DNA of 64,000 bases from Clostridioides sp. ES-S-0054-01 (GCA_021561035.1 CP067346.1:527001-591000); one strand, 5' to 3'; shown: positions 35,268-44,525, counted from the first letter of the stretch. Notes: generated by a model not told the origin, from the sequence alone. Translations and numbers: made by a program.

Positions 35268-37505
35268 TTGAAATATAATAATACATCTGAAATAAATCCA
35301 CTAGATTGTATATTGGGTCAAGAAAGAGCTGTAGAAGCTATGGAATTAGGTTTGAAAATAAATAATCCAGCATATAACATATATATAGCTGGTGAATCTG
35401 GAACTGGTAAAAGTACTTATGCATTAAAGGTTTTAAATGAATATGCGTCCAAAAAAAATACACATAAAGACTGGTGCTATATATATAATTTTGAAAACCC
35501 TAGAGAACCTATTATAGTTGAGCTAGAAAAAGGATTTGGAAGAGAACTTAAGAAAGATATGGAGAAATTAATTGAAAGTCTTTTAGAAGATTTTAAAAAT
35601 GCGTTTGAAAGTGAAAGTTTTGAAATAGAAAAAAATAAACTTTTGGACGAATATGAAATAGAAAAAGATATGCTCTTGAAGCAAATAAAGAAGTATGGAG
35701 AAGAAAAAGGATTTAAATTAAAACAAAGTAAAATGGGAATAGTTTTTATCCCGTTGAAAGAAGAGGAAGATGAAAGTGATGAATCTGATGAAGAGTTTTA
35801 CAAAGCTAAAAGAGAACTGGAAAATATGGCGATACAGGTCGTATATAAAATTAGAAATTTAGAAGAAATAGCTGAAAAAGCGGTGTTAGAGCTTGAAGAA
35901 GAGATAGCTAAGCTTGTAGTAGAACCTCATATTAAGAAATTGTGCGAAAAATATGAAAATTATGGCAAAGTTCAAGCTTATTTGGAAAATATAAAGAAAG
36001 ATATAATAGAATATATGTATTTGTTCTATTTAGATGAAGATGAGTTAAAAGATAAGTATGATAAAGAGCATTTTATTAAATATAAAATTAACCTATTTGT
36101 AGACAATGGAAGTTCAAAAAATAAAGAATCAGCACCTGTCGTAGTAGAGATAAATCCAAGCCCAGCAAATCTATTTGGAAAAGCAGAATATGATTATGCA
36201 AATGGAAATATAAAGACTGATTTCACAAAATTATTATCAGGAGCATTTCATAGGGCTAATGGTGGTTATTTAGTGATTTACGCAGACCAACTGTTAAAAT
36301 ATACAATGTCTTGGGAAATTCTTAAAAAGACCTTGCAGACAAAAAAAGTAATACTAGAGACACAGACAGCAATTAAACCAGAAAATATGCCATTAGATGT
36401 TAAGTTAGTATTGATTGGAAGCCACTATATATATGATATTTTATATAGATATGATGAAGATTTTGAAAAATATTTTAAAGTATTTGTAGATTTTGATAGC
36501 GAAATGGATAAGAATGAAAATAATGAAGAGGGAATAGCCAGATTTATAGCATCCCAATGTGATAAGAATAATTTAAGACATTTCACTAAATCAGCAGTTG
36601 AAGAGGTTGTTAAATTTAGCACTAGATTATCTGGTGATTTAGAAAAACTATCAACTAAGTTTAATAAAATAATGGAAGTTGTAATAGAAGGAAGTGCTTA
36701 TGCAGAGTTTAGAAATTCAGAGTATACAGAGCAGTGTGATGTCAAAAAAGCAATAATTGAAAAGAGAAAAAGAATTAATAGAGTGGAAACACATATGGAT
36801 GAATCAGTTGAAAACGGATTTACTCTAATAGAAACAGAGGGAAAAAAGGTTGGAGTAATAAATGGTCTGTCAGTCTTAAGTACAGGAGAATACTCTTTTG
36901 GTAGGGCTTCAAGGATTACAGCAACCACTAGCCCAGGAAGTAAAGGGATAGTGAATATAGAAAGAGAAGTGAATATGAGTGGCTCGATACATAACAAAGG
37001 AGTGCTTATATTAGGTGGTTATCTTTCTGAGAACTTTGCACAGGATTTATTATTGTCGCTAAATGCATATGTTTGTTTTGAACAAAATTATGGTGGAATA
37101 GATGGAGATAGTGCATCTTCGGCAGAGTTGTATGTGTTATTATCGTCTCTTAGTGGAGTACCAATTAAACAAAATATTGCTGTTACAGGTTCTATAAATC
37201 AAAAGGGTGACATACAAGTGGTCGGTGGAATAAGTGAAAAGATAGAAGGATTTTATTCTATATGTAAAACTAAAGGGTTAAATGGTGAGCAAGGTGTCAT
37301 AATTCCTAAGAAAAATCAAAGAAATCTCGTTTTATCAGATGAAGTTAATGATGCGGTGCGAGATGGAAAATTTAAGATATATACAGTTGAAAGAGTAGAA
37401 GAGGCTATAGAGATATTGACAGACGTTAAATTTGAAGAGATAAAGAAATTGGTAAAAGAAAAATTAATATCTTTCAGCAAGATACAAACTATGTCAAAAG
37501 AATAA
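35268..37505 (+). CDS. Lon-family ATP-dependent protease (AAA_32/LonB-like)
   Basis: 745 residues. An AAA+ region with Walker A GESGTGKSTYAL (about 44-55) is interrupted by a long charged coiled-coil insertion (about 95-270). The C-terminal Lon protease domain has the Ser615-Lys658 dyad (GDSASSAEL; GGISEKIEGF), separated by 43 residues as in E. coli Lon. The N-terminal Lon substrate domain is absent. TTG start behind GGGGAGGTGGGGG. Its cell substrates are unknown. Confidence 0.88.
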   Translation: MKYNNTSEINPLDCILGQERAVEAMELGLKINNPAYNIYIAGESGTGKSTYALKVLNEYASKKNTHKDWCYIYNFENPREPIIVELEKGFGRELKKDMEKLIESLLEDFKNAFESESFEIEKNKLLDEYEIEKDMLLKQIKKYGEEKGFKLKQSKMGIVFIPLKEEEDESDESDEEFYKAKRELENMAIQVVYKIRNLEEIAEKAVLELEEEIAKLVVEPHIKKLCEKYENYGKVQAYLENIKKDIIEYMYLFYLDEDELKDKYDKEHFIKYKINLFVDNGSSKNKESAPVVVEINPSPANLFGKAEYDYANGNIKTDFTKLLSGAFHRANGGYLVIYADQLLKYTMSWEILKKTLQTKKVILETQTAIKPENMPLDVKLVLIGSHYIYDILYRYDEDFEKYFKVFVDFDSEMDKNENNEEGIARFIASQCDKNNLRHFTKSAVEEVVKFSTRLSGDLEKLSTKFNKIMEVVIEGSAYAEFRNSEYTEQCDVKKAIIEKRKRINRVETHMDESVENGFTLIETEGKKVGVINGLSVLSTGEYSFGRASRITATTSPGSKGIVNIEREVNMSGSIHNKGVLILGGYLSENFAQDLLLSLNAYVCFEQNYGGIDGDSASSAELYVLLSSLSGVPIKQNIAVTGSINQKGDIQVVGGISEKIEGFYSICKTKGLNGEQGVIIPKKNQRNLVLSDEVNDAVRDGKFKIYTVERVEEAIEILTDVKFEEIKKLVKEKLISFSKIQTMSKE

Positions 37506-37540
37506 GTTTATTATAGAATTTAATGGGTATTTATGTATAA

Positions 37541-37577
37541 TAAAAAGCAAGGACTTTAATAGGTTTTTGCTTTTTTT
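37541..37577 (+). terminator. Terminator after the Lon-like protease gene
   Basis: AAAAAGCAAGGAC... pairs with ...GTTTTTGCTTTTTTT; the stem is imperfect but ends in seven T. Confidence 0.65.
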
Positions 37578-37702
37578 GTGAAATATACGTAAATTTAATT
37601 TTTATTTTGTATGTTTTATATATTGATGTTTATTTTTTGTTGATATGACTAAACTATGTATAAATAGAGTTTTATAAATTGGTATTTTAAAGGGGGATAA
37701 TT

Positions 37703-38782
37703 ATGAAAAATGTAAATCTAAAAGAGATAAATGAAAAAGATGTAACTGTGGAAGAAGAAATAAATAAAAAAGTTATAGATAAGAAAGATGTAACTGTGGA
37801 AGAAGAAATAAATAAAAAAGGTATAGATAAGAAAGATATAATTGAGAAAGAAGAGATAGAAAAAAAAGATGTAGAAAAGGTTGAAGTTCAAAAAGGAATA
37901 GATAAAATGGTTGGCAAAAAAGATGAAACAATTGACGAGAAAGATATAGAGAATTTTAGAGATATTGAAGAAGATATAAAAAGTAGAAATATTGAAGAAG
38001 ATATAAAAATTACAAAAATAAGTAAAAAAAATACTAAAAAAGGTGAAAAGGAGAAAAAAACAAAGAATAGTAGTCCTAGTAAGGCTATACAAAAACCAAG
38101 TAAAGAAACTAAAAGTAAGTCTAAAATTAAGAATGATTCAGCAAATGAAAAAGATGTAAATAAGATTTTAGACGAGTTAGAAAAATTGTACCCAGATGCA
38201 AAATGTGAGTTAAATTATGGGACAGCCTTTGAACTTTTAATAGCAACTATTTTATCAGCACAATGTACTGATGTAAGGGTAAATAAAGTTACCTCAGAGT
38301 TGTTTAAAAAGTACAATACAGCTAGAGAATTTGCTGATTTGAGTATTGAAGAAATTAGTAAGGAGATAAAGAGTTGTGGTCTTTACAAAAGTAAATCTCA
38401 AAAAATAAAGGATACATCTGAACAGCTATGTGAATTGTATGATGGTGAGGTGCCTGATAGCTTAGAAAAGCTTATAAAGCTACCAGGTGTTGGAAGAAAA
38501 ACGGCAGGAGTTGTACTTAGTAATGCTTTTAATCATCCAGCAATAGCAGTAGATACTCATGTATTTAGAGTTAGCAATAGAATTGGAATAGTAGATGAGC
38601 CAAATCCTCAAAAAACAGAGTTTGCACTTATGGAAGCCATACCAAAAGAGAGATGGTCACACTCACATCATGTATTAATTTTTCATGGAAGAAGAATGTG
38701 TAAAGCTAGAAATCCAGAATGTAAAAATTGCCCAATAAAAGAAGATTGTAATTATTATAAAGAACTTGATGAAATGAAATAA
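37703..38782 (+). CDS. nth: Endonuclease III with a long charged N-terminal extension
   Basis: 359 residues. The C-terminal 210 residues are a full endonuclease III (DNA glycosylase/AP lyase). It has a helix-hairpin-helix with catalytic Lys in LPGVGRKTAG, the Asp in VDTHVFRVSNR, and the 4Fe-4S ligands C-x6-C-x2-C-x5-C (CKARNPECKNCPIKEDC). Normal Nth is about 210 residues. The extra 140 are almost entirely Lys, Glu, Asp and Ile, with an exact internal repeat (KDVTVEEEINKK twice). AAGGGGG precedes the first ATG, so the extension is probably translated. It may be a disordered DNA- or protein-binding tail. Confidence 0.92.
   Translation: MKNVNLKEINEKDVTVEEEINKKVIDKKDVTVEEEINKKGIDKKDIIEKEEIEKKDVEKVEVQKGIDKMVGKKDETIDEKDIENFRDIEEDIKSRNIEEDIKITKISKKNTKKGEKEKKTKNSSPSKAIQKPSKETKSKSKIKNDSANEKDVNKILDELEKLYPDAKCELNYGTAFELLIATILSAQCTDVRVNKVTSELFKKYNTAREFADLSIEEISKEIKSCGLYKSKSQKIKDTSEQLCELYDGEVPDSLEKLIKLPGVGRKTAGVVLSNAFNHPAIAVDTHVFRVSNRIGIVDEPNPQKTEFALMEAIPKERWSHSHHVLIFHGRRMCKARNPECKNCPIKEDCNYYKELDEMK
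37736..37831. repeat. 48-bp in-gene tandem repeat in the nth extension
   Basis: Two in-frame 48-base units (37736-37783 and 37784-37831), nearly identical, with more diverged continuation downstream. Each encodes 16 residues. Confidence 0.85.
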
Positions 38783-38971
38783 CTTTTACAAAGTAAGTTG
38801 TACAAGAGGGATTTTCTGATATAATAATACTTATGAAAATGTTAGATAGAAAACTATTATATATAATGAAATCAAAATTATTATTAACATTATCATGTAT
38901 AATAGTATAATATTATTGTTATTCTGTTTATAAAATTTAATAAATAATAGCGATACTTAGGGAGGATAAAA

Positions 38972-39442
38972 ATGTCATTAAATATAGTATTAGTAGAACC
39001 GGAAATACCTCAAAATACAGGAAATATAATAAGAACCTGTGCAGCAACAGGTTCAACTTTACATTTGGTAAAGCCACTAGGTTTTTCTTTGGATGATAAA
39101 CATCTAAAAAGATGTGGGCTTGACTATTGGGATATAGCTGATATACAATATTACGATAGCTTTGAAGAATTACAAGAAAAGTATCCAAATAGTAAATACT
39201 TTTTTTCTACAACAAAGGCTAAACAGTCACATTCAGATGTGAAATATGAAGAAAATTGTTTTATAGTATTTGGTAAAGAAACAAAGGGTTTACAAGAACC
39301 TTTGTTGAAAGCAAATATGGATACTTGTATTAGAGTACCTATGTTGGATGTTGAAAAAGCTAGGTCATTAAATTTATCAAATTCAGTTGCTATTGTAGTG
39401 TACGAGGCTTTAAGACAAATAGGATACCCTAATATGAGGTAG
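38972..39442 (+). CDS. trmL: tRNA (cytidine(34)-2'-O)-methyltransferase TrmL
   Basis: 156-residue SPOUT-fold methyltransferase for the wobble ribose of tRNA-Leu. Typical blocks: NIVLVEPEIPQNTGNIIRTCAATG, LVKPLGF, CFIVFGKETKGL and the knot RVPMLDVEKARSLNLSNSVAIVVYE. GGGAGG precedes the ATG. Length is typical. Confidence 0.94.
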   Translation: MSLNIVLVEPEIPQNTGNIIRTCAATGSTLHLVKPLGFSLDDKHLKRCGLDYWDIADIQYYDSFEELQEKYPNSKYFFSTTKAKQSHSDVKYEENCFIVFGKETKGLQEPLLKANMDTCIRVPMLDVEKARSLNLSNSVAIVVYEALRQIGYPNMR

Positions 39443-39476
39443 TTTAACAAGCCTAAATGAGAAAGGAGCATACTTA

Positions 39477-40325
39477 ATGAAGAATCTAAAGATAATCTGT
39501 GACAGTTTATCGGACGTGCCAAAAGATTTGTTAGATAAATATGATATAGATATTATTTCATTAACAGTTATATTGGAGGAAAAAGAATACAAGGATAGAA
39601 TTGATATATCTGGAGATGAATTTTATAAAAGGCTTAGAGAAGAAAATGTATATCCTAAAACTTCTCAAGCGACTTATGCCCAATTTAAGGAAGTTTTTGA
39701 AAAGTATACTAATGAAGGTAGAGAAATACTTTATATAGCAGGTTCTGCCACAGCTACAGGGACGTATCAAAGTGCTGTAATGGCAAAAAATGATGTAGAA
39801 GGTAAAATATATACATACGATTCTAACCTGCTTTGTATGGGAACTGGTTTGCTTGTAATAAAAGCAGGAGAACTTGCAAGTGAAGGAAAGTCTATTGATG
39901 AAATATTACCTGTTTTAGATGAATTGAAAGAGAAAGCTTTCGTTATATTTTCAGTGGATACACTAGAATATTTACAAAAGGGAGGAAGAATATCATCTAC
40001 TAAGGCAGCAATAGGAAGTATATTAAATATAAAGCCTATTCTTGAAATAAAAGATGGGCTAGTTTCGCAAATATCTCAAGTAAGAGGAAAGAAGAATGTA
40101 ATTTCTAAGATGATGGAATTGATAAAATCAAATTGTGGGGATGATTTATCAGACCAAATTGTGTATATAGGATATAGTGATGATTTTAAGGAAAAAGAAC
40201 AATTATCTAAGGTTATGGAGGATGAATTGAAACCTAAGGAAATTAGATTTTTCCAAATTGGTGTGTGTATAGGTGCACATGCTGGTCCTGGTGTTACTGG
40301 CATCATATGTTTAAAAAATAAATAA
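39477..40325 (+). CDS. DegV family fatty-acid-binding protein
   Basis: 282 residues. EDD-fold protein that binds fatty acids, as for FakB. Characteristic motifs: CDSLSDVPKDL, TSQATYAQF, YIAGSATATGTYQSA and the C-terminal IGAHAGPGVTGI. AAAGGAG precedes the ATG. No fakA lies beside it. It follows trmL by 34 bases and may be co-transcribed. Confidence 0.9.
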   Translation: MKNLKIICDSLSDVPKDLLDKYDIDIISLTVILEEKEYKDRIDISGDEFYKRLREENVYPKTSQATYAQFKEVFEKYTNEGREILYIAGSATATGTYQSAVMAKNDVEGKIYTYDSNLLCMGTGLLVIKAGELASEGKSIDEILPVLDELKEKAFVIFSVDTLEYLQKGGRISSTKAAIGSILNIKPILEIKDGLVSQISQVRGKKNVISKMMELIKSNCGDDLSDQIVYIGYSDDFKEKEQLSKVMEDELKPKEIRFFQIGVCIGAHAGPGVTGIICLKNK

Positions 40326-40451
40326 TATATTTTTGGAGAATAATTATTTATTTTTTTATTAAATTAGGATAAAATATTAAATATTGATGTGCTAAATTGG
40401 ATTTATGTTGGATAAAATTAAGTGTTGATATATTAATTTAGTTTTTAGGGA

Positions 40452-40488
40452 AGTGTGTAAATAGATAAGAATCTATTGCACACTTTTT
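40452..40488 (+). terminator. Terminator after the degV gene
   Basis: GTGTGTAAATAGAT pairs with ATCTATTGCACAC followed by TTTTTTA. A closely similar hairpin ends the next group of genes at 43677. Confidence 0.75.
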
Positions 40489-40550
40489 TATGGTAGGATT
40501 TATTAAAAAAATTTCAAAATATGCTTGCAAATTGTATATAAAAAATTTAT

Positions 40551-40822
40551 AAATAGGATGTAAAAGTAAATAGGATGTAAAAGTAAATAGGATGTAAAAG
40601 TAAATAGGATGTAAAAGTAAATAGGATGTAAAAGTAAATAGGATGTAAAAGTAAATAGGATGTAAAAGTAAATAGGATGTAAAAGTAAATAGGATGTAAA
40701 AGTAAATAGGATGTAAAAGTAAATAGGATGTAAAAGTAAATAGGATGTAAAAGTAAATAGGATGTAAAAGTAAATAGGATGTAAAAGTAAATAGGATGTA
40801 AAAGTAAATAGAATATAAAAAT
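40551..40822. repeat. 17-bp minisatellite, 15 perfect copies plus one degenerate
   Basis: Fifteen identical head-to-tail units AAATAGGATGTAAAAGT (40551-40805) and a sixteenth diverged unit to 40822. Perfect identity across all copies implies recent expansion or active homogenisation. Confidence 0.95.
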
Positions 40823-40850
40823 ATCGTAAATGTATGAGGAGTGAAATTTA

Positions 40851-41855
40851 ATGTGTTTTAAAAGAATGTTGATATTGATATTAACTGTAGCAATGACAGC
40901 TGGAATGTTGGTTGGATGTGGCAATAATTCAATTAATAATCCTAGTTCTAACAAAGATAATAAAAATGATATAAGCGACAAAAATAATTCAAAAAAATCT
41001 GTATCTATGATACTAGATATTGAGGGAACAAACAATGAGGCTATGAATAATTCAGCTTTATTAGCATTAAACAATGCCCAAAAGGAATTTAATATAGATA
41101 CAAACAAAGTGGAATCAGATGATTCATCAACTTTTTCTAATAGTATAGATATTTTATGTAATGACGATTACGATTTAATTATAGCTGTAGGAGCTAGATT
41201 TGCAAAACCACTGGAGAAGATAGCTAAGAAATATCCAAAGCAACAATTTGCAATTTTAGACTATGAGTACAACGAGCAACCTTCCAATATAACTTCAATT
41301 TCTTATGAAGATAATAAATCTGGATATCTAGTTGGACTAATAGCTGGAAAGATGACTGAAAGTAATAAGGTTGGTTTTATAGGTGGAACAAAGGGGTCTA
41401 GTAGGGATAAATTTGAAGCAGGTTTTAAAGAGGGTGTTAAATTTTCTAATAGTAGTATAAATGATATCTCAGTTGAGTATGCAGATGTTTTTAAGGATAG
41501 TAAATCAGTAGAATCTATAGCTAAAAAGATGATGGATAATGGAGTAGACATTATTTTTTCTACTACTGAAGACGATTCAAAATCTGTAATAGATGCAGTC
41601 AGAGCAAAAAATAAAAAGGTTATAGCCACAAATAAAGACCAGCATGAGTTAGCTCCAGAAAATGTTATAAGTTCTATTGTAAAAGATTTTGAGAATCCTA
41701 CTTATAATTTGATACAAAGTTTTGTGAAAGGAAATTATAAGGGGGGAAAAGTTATAGAAAACACAGTTGAGTCTGGAAATACTGGACTTGCCCAAAATAG
41801 CTCTCAAAATATTCCTCCAGATGTGTTAGAATATGTTAATAAGAACAATAAATAA
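40851..41855 (+). CDS. BMP-family substrate-binding lipoprotein
   Basis: 334 residues. Lipoprotein signal with lipobox LVGC (Cys near 23), then a Ser/Asn/Lys linker and a BMP/PnrA-like periplasmic-binding fold. Typical blocks: LIIAVGARFAKPLEKIAKKYPKQQFAILDY, GYLVGLIAGKM, VGFIGGTKGSSRDKFEAGFKEGV. BMP proteins bind nucleosides for ABC import or act as sensors. No ABC permease is nearby. A paralogue follows 110 bases later. Confidence 0.88.
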   Translation: MCFKRMLILILTVAMTAGMLVGCGNNSINNPSSNKDNKNDISDKNNSKKSVSMILDIEGTNNEAMNNSALLALNNAQKEFNIDTNKVESDDSSTFSNSIDILCNDDYDLIIAVGARFAKPLEKIAKKYPKQQFAILDYEYNEQPSNITSISYEDNKSGYLVGLIAGKMTESNKVGFIGGTKGSSRDKFEAGFKEGVKFSNSSINDISVEYADVFKDSKSVESIAKKMMDNGVDIIFSTTEDDSKSVIDAVRAKNKKVIATNKDQHELAPENVISSIVKDFENPTYNLIQSFVKGNYKGGKVIENTVESGNTGLAQNSSQNIPPDVLEYVNKNNK

Positions 41856-41979
41856 TCTATTATAATAGCCAAGAGTACCATAACTTTAGTCATGAGGTGA
41901 ATTGGCTAAGATAGTAGACATATAGAGAAAGTTATATGTAGAGGTAGGTTAGACCTATCCAAATCAGGGAGTGGATTTT

Positions 41980-43092
41980 GTGAAAATAAAAAGAATATTG
42001 ATGGCTTGCTTTGTTATAGTATTTACAATTTTTATATTAGCTATATGTAATTTTGATTTTGGGTTTGATAAAGTAAATAAAGATAATTCTAATATAAATA
42101 GTGCTAAGTCTAAACAGAGTGATTCTAAAAGCGTACCAGTTTCATCAGGCAAAGATAAATCAAATAGTAAAAGTAAGGATGAAGAAGATGAGGTAGAAGA
42201 AGATTCATATGTAAGAAAAACCGTAGGAGTATTATTAGATACTGAAAACTTAAATAACGAATCGTATAATAATGATGTATTATCAGCTTTAAAAAGAGCT
42301 GACGAAGATTTTGATGTTAGGGTAAAACTTGAAAAACCAAAGACTTCTAAGAATTTTAAAGAAAGTATAGAAAAACTATATAAGTATGAGCCAGATTTAA
42401 TAATAGCAGTTGGGTCTAGGTTTGCAGAGCCAATTAAGGAAGCTGCTACTAAATATCCAAAACAGCAATTTGGAATAGTTGATTATGCTTATAAAATTCA
42501 ACCAGCTAATGTAATTTCAGTATCATTTCAAGATAATGCTACTGGATATTTAGCAGGTCTTATTGCAGGTAAAATGACTGATACTGGTAAGGTAGGTTTT
42601 ATAGGAGGAATCGAGGGTTCTAGTAGAGATAAGTATGAATCTGGATTTAGAAAAGGTCTTAAAACCTCAAATAAAGATGCCGAGTTATTAGTTAAGTATT
42701 CAAATCTATTTGAAAATCCTGAATCGGCTAGAACTATTGCAAAAGAAATGAGAGATTCTGATAGAGATGTTGTATTTTCAGCTACAGAAGATGATAGTAA
42801 AAGAGCTATTCAAGTGGCAAGAGAAAATGGTGGCAAAGTTATAGCTATTAATAAAGACCAATACGATATGGCACCAGATAATGTAATAAGTTCAATTATA
42901 AAAAATGTAGAACAGCCTGTTTATGAGTTGATAAAAAATGTTATAAAGGATGGTTTTAAGGGAAGTAAGGTAATGGAGTTTAAACTAAAAAATGGAGAAC
43001 TTGGCTTGACTCCAAAGAGCAGTAGAAACATACCACCAGATGTCCTTGAATATGTAAAAAAAGAGTATAACAAGGTGAAAGATACATATTAA
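41980..43092 (+). CDS. BMP-family binding protein, paralogue with membrane anchor
   Basis: 370 residues. Colinear with the upstream BMP protein in the binding domain (LIIAVGSRFAEPIKEAATKYPKQQFGIVDY, GGIEGSSRDKYESGFRKGL). The N-terminus is a membrane helix (about 6-26) with only an atypical lipobox-like AIC, then a Lys/Ser/Glu-rich linker to about 75. AGGGA (41966-41970) favours GTG 41980 over GTG 41971. Presumably a surface protein. Partner transporter unknown. Confidence 0.85.
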   Translation: MKIKRILMACFVIVFTIFILAICNFDFGFDKVNKDNSNINSAKSKQSDSKSVPVSSGKDKSNSKSKDEEDEVEEDSYVRKTVGVLLDTENLNNESYNNDVLSALKRADEDFDVRVKLEKPKTSKNFKESIEKLYKYEPDLIIAVGSRFAEPIKEAATKYPKQQFGIVDYAYKIQPANVISVSFQDNATGYLAGLIAGKMTDTGKVGFIGGIEGSSRDKYESGFRKGLKTSNKDAELLVKYSNLFENPESARTIAKEMRDSDRDVVFSATEDDSKRAIQVARENGGKVIAINKDQYDMAPDNVISSIIKNVEQPVYELIKNVIKDGFKGSKVMEFKLKNGELGLTPKSSRNIPPDVLEYVKKEYNKVKDTY

Positions 43093-43159
43093 TTATTAAT
43101 GTATTTGTGTATAATATTTGTATGAAATGTTATAATTATATGTAGAGGAGTTGATGCAT

Positions 43160-43600
43160 ATGGAAGATAAAATTTTGCAATTTCTGGTTAAAATGCAAGC
43201 CAGTATTAACGACAGATTTGACAACATAGAAAATAGACTAGATGGAGTGGAATCTAGACTAGATAAAATGGAATCTAGACTAGATAAGATGGAATCTAGA
43301 CTAGATGAAGTGGAATCTAGACTAGATAAGATGGAATCTAGACTAGATGAAGTGGAATCTAGATTAGATAAGATGGAATCTAGATTAGATAAGATGGAAT
43401 CTAGGCTAGATAAGATGGAAAATGATATATTAGAAATTAAAAAAGACTTAAAAGATACAAAGATAGAATTAGAATACACAGAAAAACATGTTGTGTCAGT
43501 TAAATCAGATACACAAGAAATAAGAAAAGATTTAAATAAAATTGAAATGGTAACAGCAAGTAATTGGAATGACATAGCAAAATTAAAATCAATTAGATGA
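43160..43600 (+). CDS. Heptad-repeat coiled-coil protein
   Basis: 146 residues. Residues about 25-85 are eight 7-residue repeats of the form ESRLDKM/ESRLDEV, predicted to form a long parallel coiled coil with Leu/Met/Val in a/d positions. It is encoded by a 21-bp DNA repeat containing TCTAGA. The flanking parts (ILQFLVKMQASINDRFDNIENRL; RKDLNKIEMVTASNWNDIAKLKSI) also look helical. No signal peptide or membrane helix. GAGGAG (43145-43150) favours ATG 43160. Function unknown; repeat number may vary between strains. Confidence 0.72.
   Translation: MEDKILQFLVKMQASINDRFDNIENRLDGVESRLDKMESRLDKMESRLDEVESRLDKMESRLDEVESRLDKMESRLDKMESRLDKMENDILEIKKDLKDTKIELEYTEKHVVSVKSDTQEIRKDLNKIEMVTASNWNDIAKLKSIR
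43250..43417. repeat. 21-bp in-frame repeat, 8 copies
   Basis: Eight consecutive 21-base units beginning GAATCTAGACTAGAT, with variation AAGATG/GAAGTG at the end and a few third-position changes in the last three units. Confidence 0.92.
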
Positions 43601-43676
43601 TAGATTAAAATTATTGTAAGTAAGATATGAAAATATACTGACCAAGTATAGATTAATTACATAAAAGTCTGGTAAT

Positions 43677-43711
43677 AAGTGTGTAAGTAGATAAAATCTA
43701 CTACACACTTT
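43677..43711 (+). terminator. Terminator after the coiled-coil gene
   Basis: AAGTGTGTAAGTAGAT pairs with ATCTACTACACACTT and is followed by TATTTATATT. Nearly the same hairpin as at 40452-40488. Confidence 0.75.
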
Positions 43712-43761
43712 ATTTATATTTAGATAAAAAATTTATCAAAAAAAAGAAAAAGGAGTAAAAA

Positions 43762-44523
43762 ATGGAATTTACAAGAGAGCCATTTATACTAGATGACGAT
43801 TTGTGTCTAGCTTTGGTGGACAAAAGAATTAGTTATCTAATGGAAAATGAATTAAAATTAAGAAATATAGAGATAATAAAAACAATAGAATGTAAAGAAT
43901 TATATGAAAGCATAAAATATCACCCAGATATATGTATTTGTAATTTAGGAAAAGGAGATATAATTGTTGCGCCGAATGTATATAATCAATACAAAGAGTT
44001 ATTAAGTAGATATAAATTTAATATAATTAAGGGAGAAGCTAATTTATTAAATAGATACCCTTATGATATACCTTACAATATTGCTATAGTTGGTGACTAT
44101 GCTATACACAACTTTAAGTACACTGACAAAGTAATATTAGATTATATTGAAAATAATAAACTTAAAAAGATAAATATAGAGCAGGGCTATTCTAAATGCT
44201 CAATCTGTATAGTAGATAGAACATCTATAATAACATCAGATAAAGGTATTTGGAAAAGTATGAAGAATACAGAAATAGAGTGTTTATTAATAGAAAAAGG
44301 TCATATAAATTTATTTGAGATGAATTATGGATTTATAGGTGGATGTACAGGGTTAATTTCTAAGGATAAACTAGCTTTTTGTGGAGATGTTAAAAAACAT
44401 CCTGACTATGAACGTATAAAAAGTTTTGTAGAAAGCAAAAACAAGGAGGTAGTTACACTTAGCCGTGAAAATTTACTAGATATAGGTTCTATAGTTCCTC
44501 TCATGACAAGAAAGGAGCGATAA
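43762..44523 (+). CDS. Conserved protein, probably DUF6873 (guanidino-modifying-enzyme fold)
   Basis: 253 residues, no signal peptide or membrane helices. The C-terminal part (MNYGFIGGCTGLISKDKLAFCGDVKKHPDYERI...LLDIGSIVPL) is like proteins annotated DUF6873 with a pentein/GME fold, including a Gly-Gly-Cys-Thr-Gly turn. Whether it has the catalytic Cys/His of active members cannot be judged. AAAAAGGAG precedes the ATG. It ends 2 bases before the ytxC-like gene and is probably co-transcribed with it. Confidence 0.6.
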   Translation: MEFTREPFILDDDLCLALVDKRISYLMENELKLRNIEIIKTIECKELYESIKYHPDICICNLGKGDIIVAPNVYNQYKELLSRYKFNIIKGEANLLNRYPYDIPYNIAIVGDYAIHNFKYTDKVILDYIENNKLKKINIEQGYSKCSICIVDRTSIITSDKGIWKSMKNTEIECLLIEKGHINLFEMNYGFIGGCTGLISKDKLAFCGDVKKHPDYERIKSFVESKNKEVVTLSRENLLDIGSIVPLMTRKER

Positions 44524-44525
44524 CT

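Larger units (their letters stand above)
40326..40850. other. Intergenic region before the first BMP lipoprotein gene
   Basis: Contains the degV terminator and then a long 17-bp tandem array, after which the SD (GAGGAGTG) of the BMP gene follows within 40 bases. An open frame on the minus strand through the array is just the repeat read with a 17-codon period. Confidence 0.7.

Noticed and set aside
37718-38092. Minus-strand Phe/Ile/Tyr-rich 124-residue frame
   Set aside because: Antisense of the Lys/Glu-rich nth extension; composition is a reflection of AAA/GAA codons.
40551-40822. CRISPR array
   Set aside because: Units are identical and directly adjacent with no unique spacers, so it is a minisatellite.
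40547-41107. Minus-strand 186-residue open frame rich in a 17-residue repeat (LLHPIYFYILFTFTSYL)
   Set aside because: It is the 17-bp minisatellite read in one frame, then antisense to the BMP lipoprotein gene; no SD and no plausible protein.
43096-43575. Minus-strand Ser/Leu repeat frame
   Set aside because: Antisense to the heptad-repeat gene, which has the SD and terminator; the repeat pattern is shared only because the DNA is repetitive.
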